Part shown: piece after piece, positions 34,800-44,400 of the stretch | Layout of the letters: each line of letters starts with the position of its first letter | Numbering within the stretch: position 1 is the stretch's first letter | From: Paramylibacter kogurei | GTDB taxonomy: Bacteria > Pseudomonadota > Alphaproteobacteria > Rhodobacterales > Rhodobacteraceae | Assembly: GCF_002742285.1 (NCBI RefSeq) | Contig: NZ_MDGM01000002.1 | Coordinates: 1 to 60,582, forward strand | DNA: 60,582 nt | Direction: 5' to 3' | Position numbers and translations under genes: made by a program | Notes under the pieces: model-generated | What the model saw: the letters and a program-made list of their open reading frames with translations, nothing else | The model's database searches: none | Told to the model about the DNA's origin: nothing

Positions 34800-35456
34800 T
34801 TATTCGCGGGCGAAAATCCATGCCCAAACCCAGCCTGCGATAAACCCGCCCAAATGGGTTTCCCACGCAAGCGCGCCCTGTAACATCAACCAGAATAACA
34901 GGTTCAGGATCACCAAATTGACCATCATCCGATAAAACGGCGTCAGCGCCAATCCGCGGCGGCGTAAATTGGCAAATTCCCAATACTGCCACGCCCCGAC
35001 CAGCCCAAATATCGCACCCGATGCGCCGATCATGGGGATGGCGCTGTCGGATAGGGCGGCGAACATCACCGCACCGCCCAACATGCCCGACAGATAAAGT
35101 TGCAAAAATTTCCACTGATTCATGCGTTGCAATGCAATCGCACCCAGTGAGCCCAGCGTCACTACATTCCCGATCAGATGAAACAGCCCGCCGTGCAAAA
35201 ACGCATAGGTGAAAAACATCGTCCATGGCTGTGCCGCATAAATCGGGCGCCAATCATCGGTGAGCTTGCTCCAGAAAGCGCCGTATTTATAGGCAAGCCC
35301 GCGCAGCTCGCCCCCAGCGATCCAGCCGCGATCGGAAATTTGCAACACCAATTCAATCAGCGTGATCGAAATCATGATGGTGTAAATTACGGTCTTGGGC
35401 GTGTCGGCCCAAGACAGGATTCTGCGCGGTGGATTATTTGGCGTCATACCCGCCAT
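34800..35456 (-). CDS. Rhomboid-family intramembrane serine protease
   Basis: This 218-residue protein has six predicted membrane helices. The catalytic serine lies in GASGAIFG near residue 146 and the catalytic histidine in ETHLGGFIAGW near 199. The helix-2 region carries FLHGGLFHLIGN near 89-100. Rhomboids cleave membrane proteins within the bilayer. It begins 12 bases after the NRPS-PKS stop on the same strand and is probably co-transcribed with it. The substrate is unknown. Confidence 0.88.
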   Translation of the reverse strand: MAGMTPNNPPRRILSWADTPKTVIYTIMISITLIELVLQISDRGWIAGGELRGLAYKYGAFWSKLTDDWRPIYAAQPWTMFFTYAFLHGGLFHLIGNVVTLGSLGAIALQRMNQWKFLQLYLSGMLGGAVMFAALSDSAIPMIGASGAIFGLVGAWQYWEFANLRRRGLALTPFYRMMVNLVILNLLFWLMLQGALAWETHLGGFIAGWVWAWIFARE

Positions 35457-35468
35457 CTATGCAATAAA

Positions 35469-38400
35469 TCAGTGCGCGTCCAACCCTTCCAGATGTGCAT
35501 TGATCAAATCTGCGACAATTTTAGCCGATTCACCTTTGAACATGTCCAGATGGCTGGAATCCAGTTTGATAATATCCACAGTGCCACGGGTGACATCCTG
35601 CCAACCAAAACTGACATCGCGCCGCCCGATTTCCAAATCCGACAGGGTTTCTGGTGGGTTGTGGAATAATACGACATCGGCGTCGATCTGGCCTGCGTGA
35701 TATTTATCCGCAACCGCCCACCAATGGCGTGACAGGCGCAGATAGCTTTGCAATTCATCATCCTCTTGGCTGGGTGTTAGCCCCGATTTAGCCAGCGCAT
35801 TTCGCGCCTTGGTCGACGCACGTCGCCACAGGTTTTTTGCACCACCTATGGATAACAATTCCGCCTCTGCACGCAATTTTTGGGTAATGCTCATATCCAA
35901 ATCAACGCGCACATTGGGGGCGTGCATGTCCAACATGCCAACGTATTTCATGGTATGGCCTGCCGCTTCGAGCTGTTTTGCGATTTCAAATGCGATAATC
36001 GCACCCCCACTATACCCGGCCAAATAATAAGGGCCTGTGGGTTGATATTGGCGCATGTTGTTGATGTGGTCGGTGGCCATTGCTTCGACGCTATCATGGG
36101 GTTTGTGATGCAAAATACCACGGGTTTGCAGGCCAATCACCGTGCGGTGCTGTCCGATCAATTGGGCAAATTCGTACATATTGTTCAAATTGCCACCAAC
36201 ACCGCCCACCACGAACAGCGGTTTTTTGGTGCTGTTTGGTGCTTCGGCCACGATCACGGATGTGTCCCATGCATCATTCACGCCATCATCGGAATGTGTG
36301 GCGGGTGCGCTGGTTGTGTCATCAATCGTGGTTGCCAATTTGCGCAATGTTGGGTTTGCAAACAGCGTGGAAATGGGCAGTGCCTGACCAAATTCTTCTT
36401 GGACGTTTGAAAACAGTTTCACCGCCAGCAATGAATGCCCGCCAAGTTCAAAGAAATTATCATCAAGGCTGATATTTTTGCGCCCCAACACATCGGCCCA
36501 GATATCATGCAGACGTTTTTCAACGTCACTGTCAGGGCGGGCATCGGCGGTTGTGGCGGGCTTGGCCAAGGCCATTTCCGCCAGTTTTGGTCGATCCAAT
36601 TTGCCATTTGGGTTGAGTGGGAAAATATCCAACACATGAAACAGGCTTGGTACCATGTAATCGGGCAGGGTGGCGGATAATGCGCGGCGCACAATGCTTT
36701 CATCAAATACGGCGTCATCGCTGGTGGTGACATATGCCTCCATGCGGTTTTCACCGTTGATATCGCTACCAAGGATCACGGCGGCCTGTGCGATATCATC
36801 CAGATCGGCCAAGGCTTGTTCAACCTCGCCCATTTCAATGCGATAGCCGCGAATTTTCACCTGATCATCGCGCCGCCCTTCATAGAGCAATCGCCCATCT
36901 GACAGGTATCGCACCAAATCACCCGTGGCGAACATCATTCCATCACCATCCACAAATGGATCGGGGATAAACCGCTCGTCGGTTAATTCTGGCTGATGGA
37001 TATATCCCGCGGCCAGAACATCACCGCCCACGTATAATTCACCCATTTCACCAATTTGCACCGGTGTTTGGTTTTTGCCCAAGACATAAAGGCGTGCATT
37101 ATCAATGGGGCGCCCGATGGGCACATCGTGATCGCCCAGTTCTGTAATGATTTCACAGGTTACATCGGCGGCGACCTCGGAACTTCCATACAGGTTCACA
37201 AGCGTGATATTGGGTGCGGCGTCCAAGAAACGACGCGCCAAATCAGTGCCAAGCCGTTCGCCAGATGTGAATAACAAACGCATATTGGGACATGTCGCGG
37301 ACATATCAATTTTGCTGTTCAAAATGGCACGTAGCAATGATGGAACCACCAACAGGCGGGTGACATTTTGCGCACCAAGCAATGCGAATAATGCGGCGGG
37401 GTCTTTGACGGTGTCGTCATCAATGATCGCCTGTGGCACACCCGCCAACAGCGGGCCAAAGATTTCCCAGATGCTATCCACAAATGAAATTGCGGTTTTC
37501 TGGCACATGACTTCGCCGTCTTCAAACGGGAAGGTATTCCACATCCAATTGAAACGGTTGATCGTGGCGCGATGAGTGCCCATCACCCCCTTGGGCCGCC
37601 CTGTGGAACCAGAGGTATAGGCAACATAGGCCGTATCGGTCGCGGAAATTTTCGCTTGTTTGATCGGCTTGGCCTTGGACATATCCACATCATCAACAAA
37701 TAGCGTTGTGTCAAACGGCAAGGATTTTGCCAGCGCATGTGTGGATACAACCAATGCACATCGCGCATCGGATGCCATATAATCCAAACGATCCTTGGGA
37801 TTATTTGGCGCCAACGGAACATAGGCCGCGCCCAAACGGAATGCGGCCAACATGGATGCGACCAGATCAAACGAGCGGTGCAAACAAATGCCAACCGTAT
37901 CGCCCTGTTTCACGCCCATGTCGCGCATTTGTCCCGCAATGGCGTTCACCATCTTGTCCAAATCGCTGTATGATTTCATTTTGCCATCATGCGCCAGCGC
38001 AATCATCCCCGATGATTTGGCGACGATTTTATCAAACATCGCGCCCAGATTGGTATCACGCGGATAATCCACCACAGCACCCTGCCAATCGTTCAACAAG
38101 GTTTTGCGATCCGCATCCGATTGCGTATCAAATGAATTCAGCGCCTGATCAGGATGATCACAAAGCTGATCCAACAGCGCGATGAAATTGGTGATATGGC
38201 GTTCAATCGTTGCCGCATCAAACAGATCGGCGGCATAGCTCCATTCGGTATAAACCGTGTCGCGGTTGTCCGTCACATTCAGATAGATTTCAAAATGTTC
38301 ATAGCTGCGCGGATTGGTGACAAATTCCGTATCCACATCGCCAAATGACATGGACGATAAATCAATCCCGTTATCAATGTTGAAAATCGCAGGCACCAGC

Positions 38401-41400
38401 ATCACGCGGCTGGGATCGCGTTTGATTTTCAATTCCTTGATCAATGACCCAAAGGTATAGTTTTGATGTTCAAACCCATCCAACAATGTGGTGCGCACAT
38501 GTTTAAGATAGGTTTCAAAGCTGTCATCCCAATCAATTTGCGTGCGGATCGGCAACAGGTTCACACAGTGGCCCACAACCGTATCCATGCCCCGCGCCGC
38601 CTGACCCGATGCAGGCAAACCAATGGTGATGTCATCCACATCCGCCAATTTCGCGATATAGATTTTATACGCCGCCAACAGGGTGTTAACGAATGTACTG
38701 TTTTGGGACGCTGCCAATTTGCGCAAACGCGCGGTAAGTGCGGCATCAATTTCACGATCAGCACGCGCACCGCGCACGGATTTTTGCGCACCGCGGGGTT
38801 TATCCGTTGGGATATCCAAAACAGGTGGCGTTTGTTCAAATTGGTTGAGCCAATACGCACGCGATTGCGCCGCTTCTTCTGTGCGGTTCCATTCTTCTTC
38901 GGCGCGGGAATATGAAATGATGCTTTGTGCCGGGGGCAGGGTTGGGTTTTCGCCCAACATCAACGCAGAATAAACCGCACCAATATCGCGCATGATCACA
39001 TCAATCGACCAACCATCGCACACGATGTGATGCGCGGTGATGATCAGATTATGATCGGTTTTTGAATTGCTGATCAATTGGGCGCGCACAAAGGGCCCTG
39101 ATTGCATATCAAAGGGTTCGTTCACCTCGTCCAAGATGATTTGATCAAATCGGTTTTTGCGCTGTGCAGGGGTCAGATCCTGCATATCCACCATCAAGAC
39201 CTGTACGTCACTGGTCGGGGAAATTTGCATGAACATGCCGTCAGGCGAAAATGTGGTGCGCAAGGCATCATGGCGGGCAAATACGGTTTCGGTTGCGTCG
39301 CGTAGCTTTTGCGCATCCACAACGCCGTGCATTTTTAACGTGACACTTTCGTTATATGCGGGTGTGACCTCTGGCGTGACAATCATCGCCGCCCAGATTT
39401 CACGCTGTGCCTCTGTTGTGGGAACACGGAGCGTTTTTGGCGGGTTCGCCATTTGATGCGCAATGCGTTCTGCGCCATCTGGCAATGCCAATCGGGCAGG
39501 GGGTGCGGACACGCGCGGGCCGTCATATTCAACCGCTTCGCGCCCCACCAATAAACCAGCCGCGCGCAGTTCAAGTGCGGAATCCTTGATCGCATCAACC
39601 ACATATTCGATGTCTTCGTCATCATGTGCCGCCGTCATATAGGAAGGGAAACCTTCAAGGAAAAACACCCCACGTTCGCGCATATTTGCGCCAAGCAATC
39701 CACCGTATTTCTGATCTTCGCCAATGCGCAGATACATCAATGACCCACAATTGGGCATTTGAAATGGCATGTCATTATCGGCAAACCATTTATCCACGCT
39801 TCCTGCCAATTTATCACCTTTGGCATTCACCGTTTTCCAGAAAAAATCGGGCTGGGATTTGAAAAATTGCAACATTGCCTTAACGCTGGCCATGGCAAGC
39901 GGATGGCGGACGAACGTACCGGCAAAAAATGTAACGGGGGCGTTGGGGAAACTATCATCCCCATATTGCCATTCGCCACCATCGAATGTGTCCATATATT
40001 CGGCCTTGCCCGATACAACGCCTAGTGGCATGCCCCCACCAATGACCTTGCCATAGGTGACCAGATCGGCGGTGATGCCGTAATATCCTTGGGCACCGCG
40101 TGGGCCAAAGCGGAAACCTGTGACAACCTCGTCAAAAATAAACAATGCGCCGGCATCGCTGGTTAATTTGCGCACGCTGCGGATGAAATCATGGGGGCGG
40201 AATTCTGGGCGGCGGCTTTGCACAGGTTCCACCATCACAGCGGCCAGTTCATGGGCGTGTGCCTTGATGTAATCCAGCGCCTCGGGGCTTCCGTATGGTA
40301 AAACAACCACGTTTTTCACGGCATCGCGTGGGATACCAGGGGCCAGTGGCATGGTTTTGGGGCCAGATTTGGTGTTCACACCGCGAACCAGAACCTCGTC
40401 AAAATTGCCGTGGTAATCGCGGGCAAACATCACAACCTTGTCGCGCCCTGTGCATGTGCGCGCCAAACGCATGGCGGCATATACGGCCTCTGACCCAGTA
40501 CAGACAAAGCTGGTGCGATCATTGCCGGTGACTTCGCAGAATAATTCCGCCGCTTCCATCGCGGCCAAACTTTGTGGGCCGACCTCGAAACCTTCGTGCA
40601 ATTGGTGTTGCACGGCCTCGACGATATTATCAGCGCCATGCCCCAAAAATCCGGGGCCAAAGCCGTTGAGGATGTCGATATATTCATTGCCATCCACATC
40701 CAACAGGCGCGAACCTTTGGATTTCACGGTGACGATTTGATAAACGATTTCTTTCCACAGACGATTGAAACCCGATGCCGTGCGCGGATCGGCATGGGCA
40801 AAACGGTGTTTCGCGGTCAGATCCTTGGATTTTTGCGTTTTCGCGACAAAGCGTTTGGTTAACGCCGCGATATGTGCGCGTTGTTGTTTGTTCAGCTCAT
40901 CCGCATGATCTTCGCGATCAATATTGGTGGTGGGGGCAGAGCTTGGCGTGGCGGATTCTTCTTCGCCCTTGTCGATCTGGGTCATTTCCGCCAGCGGGGT
41001 TTTATCCGCAGGCGCACCAGACCCAAGATTGCCATGTTCGCGCACATATTCCACCAACAGATCAAGGCGTGCCAGATCATCCATCAATTGGCGCAGGGTC
41101 ACCGTGACGCTAAACTGATCAGACAATTCTTTGGTTGCTTGGGTCAACAACAGTGAATCAAACCCAAGTTCAAGGTAGGACGCCGTATCGTCGATTTCAT
41201 CAACATCCAGCCCCGATAATTCGGATAACATTTCCTTGACCGCGAGATTTGCATCGCGTTCCACAGGGGCGGATTCCACCACGGGTTCATCCGCTGTCAA
41301 TGCGGTGGTTGAAACGGCCGTTGCATCAACAATAACGGGATCAATCCAGAATTCTTTGCGTTGGAACGGATAGCTTGGCAATGTCACCGATGATTTCATA

Positions 41401-44400
41401 ATCGGCCAGCCCGCCATATCGGGGTAAATCCGTGTCCAATCCACGCTGTAACCCACCGCCCACAGATTGCCGAAACTTTCCAACATGGTGGTGTGCGAAT
41501 TGGCATTGGTGGATTGCGCATGGGGCAGGGATGATAACGCGGGTTGTTTTGACCCACGATCGGGGTTTTGCCCCGCCAATGTTGCCAGCGTGCGTCCCGG
41601 ACCAGATTCCAGCATCACATGTGTGCCTTCGGCCCAGAAACGTTGCATCGCATCGAAAAACCGCACGGGGCGGCGCATATGCATGGCCCAATAATCGGGA
41701 TCGGTTGCCTCGATTTCTGTCAACCAATCGCCCGTGACCGTGGACATGATCGGGATGCGCGGTGCATTCAATTCCATTTTGGAAACAACCGCGCGGAAAT
41801 CATCCAGCGCGGGGTCCATCATATGGGAATGGAACGCATGGCTTGTGTGAAGTTCGGAACAAACGAACCCCGCATCCTCTAGCTTTTTCGTGGCCGCCTT
41901 GCCCGCGCTCTTCGGGCCAGAAATCACACACAGTTGTGCGCCATTGACGGCGGCCAGATCAATATCGTCGCCCAAATAGGGCAGAATGTCATTTTCCGAT
42001 GCACGCACCGAAATCATCACACCACGGGGCAAATCGGCCATAAGCCGACCGCGTAGCGCAATCAATTTAATCGCATCAGGCAGGGCAAAAACCCCCGCAA
42101 TAGTGGCGGCAGCAAATTCACCGATTGAATGCCCCATCATCGCATCGGGATTCACCCCCCAATGCGCCCATTGTTTTGCCAATGCATAGCTGATGGAAAA
42201 AATCGCAGGTTGCGCAATCGCGGTATCCTTTAATTTTTCCGTCATTTTTTCCGCGTCTTTTGCGGGGGCGTGAATGATTTTTAACAGATCAATGCCTGTT
42301 TCGTCTTTCAACAGGGTGGCACAGATGTCCAAGGCTTCGCGAAACACGGTTTCGTTTTCATATAGATCCTTGGCCATGCCCACATGTTGCGCTCCTTGCC
42401 CTGGGAACATCATCGCGATTTTGTCCCAGCGACCAGCGCCGTGGGATACGCCTGAAAAATTATCCGCCGCATCGGACAGCCCGTTCATGCCATCAGCCAC
42501 CAAAACCGCGCGTTGATTGTAATCATGGCGATTGTTCAACAATTGTTGAATAATGGCGGCAGGGGCAGCTTTTCCGTTTTCCTTGGCAAATGCGCCCAGA
42601 TTGGCGATTGTCGCCTTGAGCGCGTCTTTGGAGCTGGCGGAAACGGGGAAAATCTGTGGCCCCGTTAATTTTGGCGGTTTTACCGATTTCATCACAGGGG
42701 GCTGTTCTAAAATCATATGGATATTGGTGCCACCCACGCCAAAGGCGCTGATGCCCGCGCGGCGCGGGGTTTTTGCATCCGTTTTCCAATCAATACGTTT
42801 GGTCACGGGATAAAATGCGGAATCATCAAAATTGATGTTCTTGTTTGGCGATTTGTAATGCAACAGCGGCGGGATTTGCCCCGTTTTCAATGTCATTGCG
42901 GTTTTGATCAACCCTGTGACGCCTGCTGCGATATCCAAATGGCCGACATTGGTTTTGGCCGATCCGATGGCGCAAAAACCTTTGTCCGATGTGCTGGCGC
43001 TGAACGCTTGGTTTAGGGCGGCAAATTCGATGGGATCGCCAAGCGGTGTGCCTGTGCCGTGGGCTTCGATATAGCCGATGGAACGCGCATCAACGCCAGC
43101 GGCGGCTTGGGCGTCTTTGATGACCTCGGCCTGTGCCTTGATCGATGGGGCGGCATAGCCAACCTTTTCCGAACCATCGTTATTGACGGAAAATCCACGG
43201 ATCACGGCGGCAATATCATCGCCATCGTCAATCGCATCTTGCAAACGGCGCACAACAACCAAGCCCGCGCCATCGCCAAAAACCGTACCAGATGCATCTG
43301 CATCAAACGTGCGGCAATGCCCATCGGATGATGCCATGCCATCGGGCAAATATTGATAGGGGCGTTTGGAGGGCAGGGTGATCGAAACACCCCCCGCCAG
43401 CGCCATATCAGATGTGCCATTGCGCAAACTTTCACAAGCTTGCGCCACTGCGACCAATGACGTGGAACAGGCGCATAAAACCGTGGCGGCGGGGCCGCGC
43501 AGATTTAATTTATAGGCGATGCGTGTTGCGATGAAATCTTTGTCATTGCCAAACAGCACACCGAAATTTTCAACCGGATAGGTGGATGCATATTTGCGCG
43601 TCGCACCCGGTGCCGACATCAGATTGTTCAACAGATATGAATTTTGCGACGAGCCACAGAAAATGCCGATCTTGCCGTCGAATTTATCGGGGTCAACTTT
43701 GGCGTCTTCAAGTGCGGTTTGCGCAACCTCTAGCAATATCCGATGCTGTGGGTCCATTTGTTCCGCTTCGCGCGGGGGAATCCCAAAATGGCGCGCATCG
43801 AACATTTTCACATCGGGCATCATGCCGCGTGAATTCACATATGGTGCATTTGGGTTTTCGGCGCGTGGGTTGATTTCCAATTCATCATCGGAAAAATGCG
43901 AAATCAACTCGCGTCCATCCAGCAATGCATTCCAATATTCGTCTACACTGTTCGCACCAGGGTAACGCCCCGCCATGCCAACGATGGCAAAAAGATTATC
44001 ATCAACATTTGCGCGTTTGGGTTTCGCCGCCACGGCCACGGGATCGGCGGCCAGATGTGTGGCCAGCGCGGTGATGGTGGAATGAAGGAAAAAATCCGTG
44101 ATCGCAAATTGACGATCCAAATTGGTTTCGATGCGTTCATGCGCACGCGCGATATGAAGCGAGCTTGCCCCCAGATCAAAGAAATTCGCATGGCGATCTG
44201 GATTTGGCTGTTGCAAAATCTCTGCAAAAACATCGGCGATCAAATTTTCCACCTGATGCGCGTCGCCACCGGATTTTTTGGGTGCGGGTGGGGTCGCTGC
44301 GGGAATTTCCATGGCGGCCAGCCCTTTGCGATCCAATTTACCATTTGGGTTCAAGGGCAGTTCGTCCATCGCAACAAAGCGTGATGGGATCGCATAATCG

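Noticed and set aside
35880..36410. Open frames of 100-176 codons opposite the NRPS-PKS gene
   Set aside because: They mirror conserved catalytic domains on the other strand, lack ribosome sites and resemble no family.
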